A stretch of 64,000 nucleotides of DNA, from assembly GCF_036588685.1 (NCBI RefSeq), contig NC_086375.1, positions 44,361,270 to 44,425,269 of the forward strand. The letters are read 5' to 3'. The notes below the pieces were generated by a model. It was not told the origin of the DNA, made no database searches, and saw only the letters and a program-made list of their open reading frames with translations. The position numbers and the translations under genes are program-made. Shown piece after piece: positions 24,045 through 35,752 of the stretch (position 1 is its first letter; each line of letters starts with the position of its first letter). This stretch comes from Mytilus trossulus (lineage: Eukaryota; Mollusca; Bivalvia; Mytilida; Mytilidae).

Positions 24045-24170
24045 AAAGAAGATGTGGTATGATTTCCAATGACGCAAGTATCCACAAAAGACCAAAATGA
24101 CACAGACATTTACAACTATAGGTCATTGTACGGGCTTCAACATTGAGCAAAGTTCAGGACACAGTTATGT
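24045..24170 (+). repeat. Dispersed repeat family A, truncated
   Basis: Begins AAGATGTGGTATGATTTCCA and stops in the GGGCTTCAACATTGAGCAAA block. Confidence 0.65.
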
Positions 24171-24626
24171 ACGGTTCTTTAAATTCAATTCTTACTACAT
24201 GGTTTGTGGTTTAAACATTAATGTCAAGTAACTTAATATTTCATTAAAAGTTACAAGAGCTGAACACGCAGTCTTTAAAAACTCAAATACTACTTCCTAT
24301 GTTTTTCTGTTCTGACATCCAAGATAACTCTGTATTGAAATGTTTAAAACAACGGGTGCCACATATGGAATAGGAACCTGCGTACCCTTCCAGAGCATCT
24401 GAAATCCACATAGTTTTGTTAAATTGGGTTTGTGTTTCTCTTTCTGTAATAATAACCCCACTAAAAAAAACTGTTGTCAAAATACTACACGTTAAAAAAA
24501 AACTGGTTAGTCTTTCAATTTTCTGATCAAGTACTTAAAGGTTTGTTGATTTCATACCACTAATATACATTTTTTATATTGGTAAAAACTCAAATAATAA
24601 AAATATACTTTTACAGATATTTCACA

Positions 24627-26291
24627 ATGTCCGATTTGATGCTTTGTGGTCCATGTGGTAATGCGAACAATAATAAAAATGCCCAGAAATGGTGTACTTT
24701 CTGCACAGAGGGATTATGTACAGAATGTGAGAAGGTTCATAAATCTATCAGAACATCACGGAATCACAAACTTATATCCATTGAAGACAATCGACAAATT
24801 AAAGATATATCTAGTAGTCTAACTTGTAAAGACCACGAGAAGCGTCTCGAACTGTATTGTAAAACTCATGATGTCGCAGTTTGTTTATGTTGCGTTCAAT
24901 CTCACCATCAGACTTGCACTGACGTCATTTCTTTAAGAAAAGCTGCTGAAAATACCAAACATTCAGATGCACTGGCCGATTTAGAGGACACTTTAACCAG
25001 AGCATTACTAAATGTTCAACACATCATTACCGATCGTGATGAAGCATTGAAAAATATTGAGTGTCAGAAGCAAACTATCAAAGATACAATCAACGATACA
25101 CGAGCAAGAATAAAGAAAAAAATAGACGACTTAGAACAAAAACTACTTCTTGAATTAAACACAAAATGGGGAAATTGTAGTTCTGAAGCGACAAAACTTT
25201 TGAACCGTTTAAGAAAATCAGAACGCGATTTAAATTGTCTCAAGGAACAAACATCGCAATTGAAATCACTTGCATCTGATATTCAACTTTTCCTCAGAAC
25301 GCGCCAGATCAACGAAGCTGTCTTTAAGGAGGTTGAAACTGCCAAAGAAGAAATCAAGTCTTTGTTCAGCTATAAAATAAACTTGGAGTTACAATCTTCT
25401 ATCATGTCATTAATGAATATGGTTGATCAGCTCGGAAAAATATCCGTTGAGAAGATCTCCATTACCTTACCGTTAAATGCAGGGAAGGTAGATCAAGCTG
25501 ATATACAACTTCCGGAGCCAGAAATGAAAAGTATTGACAGCATCCATGTTAAGTTGAAAAAGAGATTTAACGTGAAACAAAAAGAAGACGAAGAAATTTG
25601 GCTAAGTGGATGTACTATGTTACAAAATGGTAATTTGTTGATTGCTGATTATAAGGGAGAGGGTGTCCTAATGGAGTATAGCGAAGACGGTCAGCATATT
25701 CGAAACATACCATGCTCGGAACCCCCGTTTGATTTGACAGTCATAGACAATGATCGTATTGCTGTTACTTATGGGCACAGGAAGTACATACAGATTTTGA
25801 ATACAAAGAGTCATATTGTAGAGAGGAAAGTGAAATTTGATAAAGACTGCTATGGGATATCATACCAGGCCAAAAAACTTTTTATTATCACGGATGATGA
25901 AATTGTGATATTAGATATTGCAGGAAACGTACTTATAATATTAACAACTGACTGTCGGTTCTATTTAGAAACAACTGTGGATAGAATTTATTATAACAGA
26001 GATCATACTGTACAATGTATCTCCATGGCAGGTGAAGAAATATGGGAACATAAAGAGAATTTTTTAGTCTCTCTGGGCGGCATTACTGTGGATGATCATC
26101 AAAATGTTTTAGTTGCTGATGGAGAGTCGAATTCGCTGATTGTAATACAACATGATGGGAAGGCAAGAAAAACACTACTTTCCGAAATCGATGGTCTAAA
26201 TAGGCCAACATTTTTACACTATAACAAAGACAACAAAACATTACTATTGTGTAATGAAGATGGTAGTGTTGCTCTTTACAATGTTGAGTAA
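24627..26291 (+). CDS. B-box/coiled-coil TRIM-like protein, RING-less (copy 1)
   Basis: 554 residues. Cys7/Cys10, Cys23/Cys26, Cys31/Cys34 and His38/His47 form a first B-box-like zinc site. Cys67, His70, Cys78, His81, Cys86, Cys89 and His93/94 fit a second B-box. Residues about 105-260 are a charged coiled coil (LADLEDTLTRALLNVQ, DDLEQKLLLELN). Residues about 330-554 look like repeated beta blades (NGNLLIADYKGEGVLMEYS, GITVDDHQNVLVADGESN), suggesting an NHL-type propeller. There is no RING, so E3 ligase activity cannot be assumed; such proteins are numerous in bivalves and often linked to immunity, but the role here is unknown. The start at 24627 is chosen over the in-frame Met at 24579 because a splice acceptor (TACTTTTACAG, ending 24616) lies between them and the paralogue starts with the same MSDL. 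An upstream non-coding exon is expected. Confidence 0.85.
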   Translation: MSDLMLCGPCGNANNNKNAQKWCTFCTEGLCTECEKVHKSIRTSRNHKLISIEDNRQIKDISSSLTCKDHEKRLELYCKTHDVAVCLCCVQSHHQTCTDVISLRKAAENTKHSDALADLEDTLTRALLNVQHIITDRDEALKNIECQKQTIKDTINDTRARIKKKIDDLEQKLLLELNTKWGNCSSEATKLLNRLRKSERDLNCLKEQTSQLKSLASDIQLFLRTRQINEAVFKEVETAKEEIKSLFSYKINLELQSSIMSLMNMVDQLGKISVEKISITLPLNAGKVDQADIQLPEPEMKSIDSIHVKLKKRFNVKQKEDEEIWLSGCTMLQNGNLLIADYKGEGVLMEYSEDGQHIRNIPCSEPPFDLTVIDNDRIAVTYGHRKYIQILNTKSHIVERKVKFDKDCYGISYQAKKLFIITDDEIVILDIAGNVLIILTTDCRFYLETTVDRIYYNRDHTVQCISMAGEEIWEHKENFLVSLGGITVDDHQNVLVADGESNSLIVIQHDGKARKTLLSEIDGLNRPTFLHYNKDNKTLLLCNEDGSVALYNVE

Positions 26292-26302
26292 TTTTAAGAA
26301 CT

Positions 26303-26896
26303 AAAGGAGTAGGTTCAATAAGAGCCGATTTTGGCCTCAAATCTAAGGTTCATCATCCGAAAGATTTTGGACACTTTTTAAACACTAAAGTGTCTACTTC
26401 AGCATTGTTCAGTTGATTAAATTAGTTTTTTTGAAAGATTTTAACTGATTTAGTCATTAAAAACGCTCCAATTCAAGCTTAATTATGAAAAATCTGTCAA
26501 ATATGCTAAAAAACGTCACTTTTTAGATAGTTTTTTTCAAAAATGAAAGTGGCCGCATTTGTGTTCATCCTCAACCTCTATATATGTTATCTATTATCAT
26601 CAAATACAACTTACATTTCAATATTAAGAATGAACACAAATGCGGCCACTTTCATTTAAGACAGAAACCGTCTAAGATTTAACTATAATACTAAAATTGT
26701 GATGATTTCAGTAATAGAACATGACTTAATGGTGCTAGTACCCGATATATGTGCATTGTATTGTCAGAAACAGCCCATATTTATGTAGCAGAAACATTCT
26801 ACTTTCTAACTAATAACATAAAGTTTACATTTTAACAATATTGTAAAACTGCTATATTTTGAGGCCAAAAAGCGGTCTTACTGAACCTACTCCTTT
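26303..26896. mobile_element. 594-bp inverted-repeat element just after the TRIM-like stop
   Basis: The ends are inverted copies of about 38 bp starting AAAGGAGTAGGTTCARTAAG. It starts 11 bp after the stop codon and is absent after the stop of the paralogue at 46405. An inner perfect inverted repeat of 28 bp (26541-26568 and 26630-26657) forms a strong hairpin with a 61-nt loop. No target duplication could be identified. Confidence 0.75.
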
Positions 26897-29099
26897 CATT
26901 TGTTTGTGCATCTTTATTATTTTTCATGAATGATTAAGTATAGAAGAAACGAAATTGGCAATTCATTTTCCTTAACAAAACATGCTATAGAACAGTCTTT
27001 AATTCAATCATGAAAAGGAACAAATTATTTTAGAGATATCTTCCAATTTACAAATGGTTGTGCTAATAAATTCATCATAGATATCAGGATTAAATTTTTC
27101 TAATGACTTTGATTGAAACAGAGTGTACATTTATATTCATATATTGAAAGTTGATTACTTTATTGTTTGTGTTTGAAGTATAAATTGAACATTACTTCAT
27201 AACATTTTAAATATATGTGTCTACACATTATCGGCAGTTTTTAATTTGATGAATATTATCACAAGTTGAACGAAATTGATTAAAGTCATATGAAACGAGT
27301 GAGTAGTGAAAAATAGTGTTTATCCAATTATTGAACCAATTAATGTATATATCATAAACTTAGTTCTCTGTGCACGATTTTCTCATTTTTTACGCAAATA
27401 TATCTTATAATCGTCATTTTTTTTCTCTCTGTCTATTATTATTTAACAAATATGGCTGCTCATTAAATGCCGTGTTTTGAAGCCGAAGTTTACCGATTGT
27501 CACCTTATAGTAAACAAATAACAAAAAGCATGGGTATTGAGCACGTGTTTAACATGTACAATCAGATACTGGTTTATTTTAATGACAGATCCATGCGTAT
27601 TGCGATCACCGGATATTTACGAGGAGGGTTACGCTCAGGTCACTATGCTTACGGAAAATATGTCGGCGAATGTCTTCCTGGAAGGAAGAAATTAAAAATA
27701 AGTAAACTTCTTCTAAATGTGGACAAATTAAACTCTCCATTTAGTTATAAAAAAACATATGCATATATCTTTTTTTAATTTGAGGTTTCTTATGACTTTA
27801 ACAGAAAAGTAAGATCATATTCTTTTTTTAACATATGTTTATTTGTATTTAATTTCCCTTTTAGGAGAGGTGTCTCCCTACCTATGGCTTTTTATTTTAA
27901 AATTCTAACAAAATTGCAATTCATTACGTCAATTGAACTGTTCAACTTGTCACAAAAGAATAGACATGAGTGTTTTTTGGCTCCATGTTAAAGGCGTGAC
28001 TGTGAATTTCAGATGAAGAACAGCAATAAAAAAGTATTTTTCTTTGCTTTTTGTATGTTATTTTCCTGTATATGTACTCATTTGAGATCATGGATATCCC
28101 ATATCATTTGTTTTTACTATCATGATAAAGCAACATCCATCCCCCTAATGGATTAAAAAAAAAACTTTAAGTCTAACTTGTTGGCTTGTTGTAATGTTTG
28201 GTTCATTTTTACACTATTACTATATATTGCAAATTCATACTTTATAATAGTTTATAGTTAAATATGTTTAACTATTACAATATTTCATATAAAATAACAA
28301 GGAGTTTTACTCGTTCAGACTATCTTAATTTCAAATTTAACGTTTTCTATTTTAGACTATATATTGTTCAAATTTAACTTCGTTTCATCTACTTTAGATT
28401 TGGACTTCGTAAGTGAAAAAAATCAGGAGAAATTGGCTACACTCTTTTTATATTTATGATAGATGACAATATTTTTTTTATAATTGGCAGTGGTATAATT
28501 TTTTATGTTTTGTTTATAGCAAATGTTTGTTTTCAAAAGCTTTGAATATTCAAATTTAAAATAGACAGGTTCTAAATAATAAACTGAATAGATCAATAGA
28601 GAGAAGTAAATTTTGATAATGATTCGTATCAACTTCTTGTCATTTTTATATTAAATTTAGTAGAAGTAAGAAGGGGACAGCTAACTCAACAGGACCAGCA
28701 CATCATTCTTCCCGTTGGTATGAAATCGGATGCCGATTCTATGGGGATCATTACATTTAAGTGACAGTTCTATCTTGAAAACTAAAACTGATATAGAGAA
28801 ACTTAACAGAAACAACAACCAGCAAGTCCGAAGCTACAAACAAGTATCATCATTGAAATTGACAATATATGTTTATGGCACTTATTGTCTTCAAAGCGAC
28901 GATTCCCTTCTCCTCGTCTAACATCAAAACTTTCACCATAGCAAATATAAACAAAACCAATAGATCTTATAGATAAATAAATTGATCAAAATTATATATT
29001 GACACTTTACATTTCATCTTTAGTTTTAATTAGTTTAAATATTTTTTTTCTTAAAATGTTTGGTACCAAGTCAAGAATATGGCAGTTGTTATCAATTAC
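26897..29099. other. Non-genic AT-rich stretch
   Basis: One open frame of 103 codons (27467-27778, +) has no recognisable domain or splice context. Nothing else is supported. Confidence 0.4.
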
Positions 29100-29285
29100 T
29101 TCGTTTCCATGTGTGTTGGCGTATGTTTTTGCTGCACTTCGGTGTTCCTGGTGTTCCTTTGTTTTCCTTTTATAGCTTTTGTGTTTCCCTCGGTTTTAGT
29201 TTGTAACCCGGATTTGTTTTCTCTCAATCGACTTATGTCTTTTGAGCATTGGTAAACTACTGGTGTCTTTATTTACTTTTATCTT
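29100..29285 (+). repeat. Dispersed repeat family F
   Basis: Contains GTTTGTAACCCGGATTTG and TCTCTCAATCGACTTATGTC, reversed at 23085-23290 and 34750-34880. Confidence 0.6.
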
Positions 29286-29404
29286 ATAACTAATATAGAT
29301 AGAAAATAACTTTTACTATAAGTAGCAAACATGATCAGAAGACCATGAACTTACAACCGATATTGTCGATGGGATTTATATATCATCTTATCTTATAGAA
29401 GAAG

Positions 29405-29640
29405 AAGAAAGATATGGTATGATTGCCAATGAGATAAATCTCTATAAAAGACCAAATGAAATAGAATATACAATTATAAACCACCGTACGGCCTTCAACA
29501 ATGAGTATAACCAATACTGCATCTGCAGCTTTAAAAGGCCCCGACATGACAAATCTAGATACCATTCAAACAAGAAAAGTAACGGCCTCATTTATGTACA
29601 AAATGATGAACACAAAAAACCAAATATGATATACAGCAAC
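29405..29640 (+). repeat. Dispersed repeat family A
   Basis: ATATGGTATGATTGCCAATG, then CCGTACGGCCTTCAACAATG, then the AACGGCCTCATTTATGTACA block, in the same order as 1333-1600. Confidence 0.7.
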
Positions 29641-29810
29641 AAATTCATATTTATAATAGAAATAGTGTTAACAGCAAGATGATAAGAAAGAAAAGATTTA
29701 CTTCTTTTTGTCGGGACTTCTTGCCTTCGATGACTTTTGAAAAAAATCTTCCTAGAGTGGATCGTGAAAATAAACTCATTACTAACACAAGGATTGAAAA
29801 ATTTTATTTA

Positions 29811-29965
29811 CTCCAGACGTCCGTTTCGTCTACAAAAGACTCATCCGTGACGCTCGCACCAGAAGAAGGTTAAAAAGGCTAAATAAAGTACGAAGGTGAA
29901 GAGAATTGCGGACCAAAAATTCCTGATATTTTTGCCAAATACAGCTAAGGATACCATCGGAACAG
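29811..29965 (-). repeat. Family D repeat with degenerate hammerhead (reverse)
   Basis: On the minus strand 29811-29855 reads CACGGATGAG, GACGAAAC, GTCTGGAG. CTGATGA is changed to CGGATGA, so it should be inactive. The body matches the 60-kb copies. Confidence 0.6.
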
Positions 29966-30190
29966 TCAAGCTCATAAATCGAAATTAAACTGACAACGCC
30001 ATGGCTAAAAATGAAAAAGACAAACAGACAAATGATAGTACACAAGAAACATCATAGAAAACTAAAGACTGAGCAACAGGAACCCCACCAAAAACCGGGG
30101 GCGATCTCAGGTGCTCCAGAAGGGTAAGCAGATCCTGCTCCATATGTGGCACTTGTCGTGTGGCACTTGTCGTGTTGCTCATGTTATTAC
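29966..30190 (-). repeat. Dispersed repeat family E (reverse)
   Basis: Contains TGACAACGCCATGGCTAAAA, the reverse of 57830-58020 and 60995-61160. A short tandem of GTGGCACTTGTCGT lies near 30144-30172. Frames over it are repeat artefacts. Confidence 0.6.
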
Positions 30191-31457
30191 AAATCCGGTA
30201 GTCAAGTGAAATTAAAAAAATATTGGTTGAAGCGAACAAATTGGAAATTTCCGTTAGCTACCTTGTGTTTTTTTGTACTGGTATGGATAGTAAACCCCAC
30301 ATTGACAGAAACAAGTGCTTGTGGACTCACTATAGGTCTTATTGCGACTGCTACTGTTGGATTGTTAAACAATTGTCAGGTTATTGTTTATATTTCTTGC
30401 CATAACCAGTTGATTTACATGTACTTGTGTGCGAATAGGTAATGTCTTTGGCTTATTGTCTTTTCAACATCTAATCAGTATGAATGTATGATTGCATGTG
30501 ATAGATTGAGAATGGAAACGGAATGTGTCAAAAAGACAACAACCAGAACAAAGTTTGTTTGGATATTTGATTCATGTATACATTTGAATTTGTTTTATTA
30601 ATTTTATTGATGTATTCGACCTAAGTGGTTTTGTGACAAAGACATAACGTAGTCTGGTTTGATTTGATTCGATTATATGACAGTCCCCGGTTTTTCTGGG
30701 AAAAAAACCGTCGTTTTGAGAAAATTAGTTGACCATCCTCCTTTTCTTTCCAAACCACTTGAACACCTTTTATCTTATTGAATTAATAGAATGTCAATCA
30801 ATCATAGCTCATGAATTACACACATGTTCGTCGTCCACCTCGAAAGAATCAGCTTGTCTACCGAGGTCCAGAAACTTTGTTTATCTAGATTATAATACTT
30901 GCGATGCGCGAGCACATCTAGGATATTTGCACACATAATGATAACATTGAGCGCACTAAAAGTATATTTAATACACAAAGTATCAAATTGAGCGCCTAAA
31001 ATAATAATTTGTGCGTCTAATATTTTTCATTGTTTGTAATGGTCTCAAAAGATGTTTCTTAGCAAAGTAACATAGTTGTGTTGTGTTGCCTATCTCTTTT
31101 TCGTTCATACAGAGGTATACATCACTTTGTAATACGCGTATGTTTTTTGTTTTATGCGTATTATTGTAAATTGAATAATTCTTGAGTGTTGCGTGTCATA
31201 TTTTGCGTTTTTGTTCGACTCTTTTGGTTGTAGCTTGCAAATAAAGTGATATTATTATTTCTATAATGATGTTCAAATGTGAAATAAATTTATTCGAAGC
31301 GAGCGCGCTCTAAATCCAGCTGCTTGATACAATTGGACAATAAACTGTAAAAAGTATTAACTAACTTTCATGAACGTATTGCGCTTATTCGTTTGCATTG
31401 ACACTGTACTATACTATTTCATCTTTAGCTGTAAGAAGTTACCATAAATAACAGATA
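30191..31457. other. Intergenic, only a short family B fragment
   Basis: Family B opening block at 30505-30550. No coding signal otherwise. Confidence 0.4.
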
Positions 31458-32289
31458 CAGTCTATGGAAGAAGCAAATCGATAAAAACTTTTCTTATATC
31501 AACGAGCGATATTGTCTTATATCAACGAGTTGCATTGTGTGAAATTTCAGACGAATGTTAGCATTTGAACAAAGAAAGGCAGATGTCTCGGTATAAAGTA
31601 ATGACTCTAGTCTTCAAACAGGGTGACATTTAACACGACATACGTCTGCTGTATAATTTCCATGAATTATTTTATGTAATAACAAGCAAGATGTATTTAA
31701 ACGAGAAAATTGAATTGTTGAATAAATGAAACATAAATGCACGATTTGTCATTTTTAGATGTACACATCATCAATAAATATTCAGTGGAATGCAATTGAG
31801 ATGAATTGTTTGCTACGCCAAAATCACCTATAAGTCAAAGATAATGCTATATTTTATTATATCAATGCGATATTTGTCTGATATCAAAGCGATGTTTTTT
31901 TAATATCAACAATTTATGAATGCGATACTTTTCTAATATAACTGTTATAGTTTTCCAATATAAGCTGAATACGATGACTAGTCACAATGCATGTAAAAAA
32001 AAAACGCAAACATAATCCACAAACTTAGTTCATGACCGGCTTAATGTTTGAGAATCAATATCACTAAAATTTCGTATCTGTAACAAAATTAACGCTTACA
32101 TGAACTTATCATTTCGAAAATGTTGCTTGACCCTATTGATAGTTGAAAGTGTTAACAACCTGTTCAGTCTATTGTTTTCAATTACATGGTTTAACCGACT
32201 AATTCTATTTGAAGTGATGATGTAATGGCGGAATTTAAATTCGGTTGTAAATAGTCTACCGACCTATTAGATTTTTATAAAGGTCCGTC

Positions 32290-32441
32290 CAGTGGTGGAT
32301 CCAGGGGGTTGGGGGTCTGGGGGTTGGAAACCCATTTTTTTGGCCGATCAATGCATTTGAATGCGGACATATGATTGGACCCCCCACCCCCTTTATCCTG
32401 GGTTTGGAACCCCCTTTTGAAAACGGCTGGATCCGCCCCTG
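32290..32441. mobile_element. Family G-related MITE nested in the 2.8-kb element
   Basis: Ends CAGTGGTGGATCC and GGATCCGCCCCTG are inverted repeats. The interior matches 16059-16159. No clean target duplication. Confidence 0.65.
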
Positions 32442-33309
32442 AGGTCACACTGATATAGCCTATCCACATGCATGGGTAATATCGAAATAGACAAAAAATA
32501 TCATTACTTAAAAGAGAAAAAAACATTCATTCAAACAATCCAATCCTATACAGCTCCAAATAACAATAAATATTCAAATGGTAAAATAAATATTCAAAAC
32601 AAATCAAAATGTCACGTGACAAATGCTGATGTCCCGAACTTTAAAGATACCAACTGAGTAGCCTCAGACTATAAATTGAACAACTTCAGATACAACGAAA
32701 ATCTAAAATCTTGTCAAACAAAAAATGTTTTTATTATTAACATAGAAAAAAAACATTGAGATGGAAAACAGTTCTTTTTGGATATCAAAGACTTTTCATG
32801 TTGGTAAATCGATATCTCTATGAACATAATCAGCTTGCCGCGTTGACGCTCTTTTACATCGCGATGACCGTGAGGGCATTCCAATGTATTGTTGCCACAG
32901 AGATTTGACTTTCGTTTTTGACTATATAGTAACCGATCGTATAAATACGCGAACATTACTTAGTGCAAAATAACCATTTGTATCGCTTGTTATAAATTCA
33001 TTTCTTCAATGAATACTCACAAAATATGTTAAGAAAACAAATAAATAAGATGTAAATGTCTGTTGACGTTAGAAATGTGTATATATCTTTTCTATATTTA
33101 TAAATTTAGATCGTTCAGTGCTGTTTGTTTGGTATTTTTATTGACGTAATCGGTCTTGTTCCATCATAACTGTCGTTACCGTTAAAACTTTAGAAGTGTG
33201 CTAGTTCATATTGCACTTTACAAAAGATTCAGCACCCTTATGATGTTTTGGGAGGACTGGAAAGCAGTTATTTATAAGGGGAAATTTTAAAGATATAGAT
33301 ATAAGAAGA

Positions 33310-33500
33310 TGGTGCATGAGTTCGAATGAGAAAACTTTCCATCAAAGTAATATTTGTTTCCATTATAGATCAAAGTAGGGCCTAAAACACGGAGCCTTTG
33401 CTCACAGTGAACACCACGCTATATAGAAACCAAACAAATACTAGTGTTAAACCATTCAAACAGGAAAACCAACGGTCTAATTTGTATAAAATAGGAGATT
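33310..33500 (+). repeat. Dispersed repeat family A, diverged
   Basis: Contains AAACCATTCAAACAGGAAAA followed by CCAACGGTCTAATTTGTA, shared with 44375-44575 and 62105-62235. Confidence 0.55.
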
Positions 33501-33744
33501 CAAAAGTACAGGTCAGATTTTGTCGAATCAATCTGAACGAGGACAGTATGATTCATCTTTGTCACAAGTTAGTTTCATTGTTATCAATAAAGAAAGTCTT
33601 CCATGCGTGCGTTGCGAGCATATCAGATATATATTATTTCGGTGCGTTCATTATAAAATTTGCTAAATTATTATATATGTGAACAATAATTTTGATACTT
33701 AGCTATTTGATTACGACATTGTTTATTAAACCCCATCGGTACTG

Positions 33745-33900
33745 GCATTTTCAAATTTTGAAAATGGTGGATTGAACCTGGTTTTATAGCGCTAAACCTC
33801 TCACGTGTATGACAGTCTCATAAAATTCTGTCATATTTACAACGTTGCGTGAACAAAACAGACATAAATGGTAAAATTGTCAAAATATGGGTACAGCAGT
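33745..33900 (+). repeat. Dispersed repeat family C, partial
   Basis: Shares GGCATTTTCAAATTTTGAAA and the CTATAGCGCT-type block with 13391-13660. Confidence 0.6.
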
Positions 33901-34749
33901 CAAATACTAATAAGTACTAATATTGATATAACAAAAACACCGCTATGATATATCAAAAGTATCGCATTGATATTAGAACTAATAGCATTTGTATATTTAT
34001 GTATATAAGAAAAACACAGCACTTCAAATTTTACACGGACATGAACGTTTGCTTCTAACTAACTTCTGAATGTATATTTAGACTCAATTGATGTTTATTT
34101 TTGAACAATAAGTTTTAAAGTTAGTATTTTCTTAATTTTTCGTTGCCAAAAAACTACATTTTCCGCATGGAATGTCTGCATGTTTACAATTGATATTAGA
34201 CAATATCGCAATGTGATATAAGAAAAGTTTTTATCGATTCGCTTCTTCCATAGACTGAGTTAGATAATAATCTATGTTGGATAGAAAATAATGTTTGAGT
34301 CTGAGGTTTGAGTAATTTAACCCCTTTGATAACTATTTTTAAATCACCAAGGTAAATTTGTGTGGTATCGCGAGACTTGCCATTGACAACAAGCTGACCA
34401 TGTTGACGTAGACACTAGTCATTTTATGATGACAGTGAAGGTAATTAAGCAACATGTAAGTCTTTCAAAGAAAAGGTTGTACTTCTAGTGGGGCAAAAGT
34501 TGTTTAAGTCAAAACATTTTTAGATATGTTGATTTTATAGTTTCATTTTATGATTAACTTCCTTGTTTAAACGGAAGAGATATTGTCTAGAGATTTGTTG
34601 GATAGCGAGTATAAATCTTAAAAATCAACAAAAGCAATAAAAAATGAATACAACTAGCAAATGTAGGTGAATTGAATGTTTAGCATCAAACTCCAGCACT
34701 TTCATAAAAGTTCATTTATTAGAAATAAATAAATGGAACAGTAAAATAT

Positions 34750-34880
34750 TGCTGTTCAATAGTCATAAATCAATTAAGCGAAAACAATTTGGGGTCACAA
34801 ACCAAAACAGAGGTAAATTCTTAAATTATTAGGGGAAAACAACGGAACAGAAGCATTGAACTGCTACAAAAACAAATGCC
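34750..34880 (-). repeat. Dispersed repeat family F, diverged
   Basis: GTCATAAATCAATTAAGCGA and GGGGTCACAAACCAAAAC match 23085-23290. Confidence 0.5.
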
Positions 34881-35164
34881 ATCATACATATGGACAATGA
34901 CCTCTAGATTTCAATATGTATGTGTCGATGGGTTGACGTATTTCACATCTCATTTTTACCTTTATATAATCCTTGGTTTTGTGCGTCGTACAGTTGCTGG
35001 ATTTTTTTGTAGTGATGAAGTATACCTCGCTTCTTTCCAAAATAAAGTTCATATTTGAGAGGGAACTTGAAAAAAATACCAAATGTGGTATCAAATCTTT
35101 TTCATAACAAGAAGTTTGTCAAGAAGTTTGTCAAGATGTAAGGCTTGGTAAAACTGTTCCGAAA

Positions 35165-35396
35165 ATAACTGAATTTATTGATTAATTTAAACGACGTTTC
35201 ACTCATCAATTTGTTTTATTCCTGCTTTGTTAAAGATTCAAAAAAAATATTTATATTTTCAGTATTTGATTCAGAAAAAAATAACTGAATTTATTGATTA
35301 ATTCATACGACGCTTCACTCATAAATTTGTTTTATTCCTTCCTTATTAAAAATTCAATCGAAATATTTATATTTCCAGTATTTGGGTAAGAAAAAT
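35165..35396. repeat. Two-copy tandem repeat, ~116 bp
   Basis: Two diverged copies each open with ATAACTGAATTTATTGATTA, 116 bp apart. Confidence 0.75.
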
Positions 35397-35752
35397 GCCA
35401 ATTCATTTTTGACTAAATTTTTTTATTTAAATTTGTTCATTTATGACTATTTTTTTTAAATTATTTTTTAATAAGGTTAATTTTTACCGCCTGGTTTGTG
35501 AAAAGTAAATGCTCAGTAACTTAAATTTTCCATTAATATCACAAGAGGTAAAAATAACTTTCTTACTATTTTTCATTGCACATACCTCAAATATTTCTTT
35601 ATTGATACATAGTAAAATACTACTCATTAACAAGAAATGTAATGATAACCACACTTCGATTGAAAAACAACACATATATCATAGATAAATTTTTAACCGT
35701 TTTTAGCTATCCATTAAATTGATAATGGGAATGGGGAATGTGTCAAAAAGAC

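Larger units (their letters stand above)
31458..34257. mobile_element. 2.8-kb long inverted-repeat element
   Basis: The ends are inverted copies starting CAGTCTATGGAAGAAGC and matching for about 65 bp (to TTTTCTTATATCA). Both inner flanks carry repeated ATATCAAYGCGATA motifs (31490-31950 forward; 33920-33990 and 34185-34235 reversed). Nested insertions: family G-type MITE (32290-32441), family A (33310-33500), family C (33745-33900). No transposase and no clear target duplication were found. Confidence 0.7.

Noticed and set aside
24579-24626. Upstream in-frame Met of the first TRIM-like gene
   Set aside because: A splice acceptor shared with the paralogue lies between it and the conserved MSDL start, so this part is intron.
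27467-27778. 103-codon plus-strand frame
   Set aside because: No recognisable domain, no splice or polyadenylation context, and lengths like this are expected by chance here.
34370-34460. Weak similarity to 23480-23545, possible shared exon
   Set aside because: Too short and diverged to support a gene or a named repeat.
35210-35320. CGACGTTTCACTCATCAA resembling a reversed hammerhead core
   Set aside because: Lacks GAAAC in the correct place and any pairing helix I.
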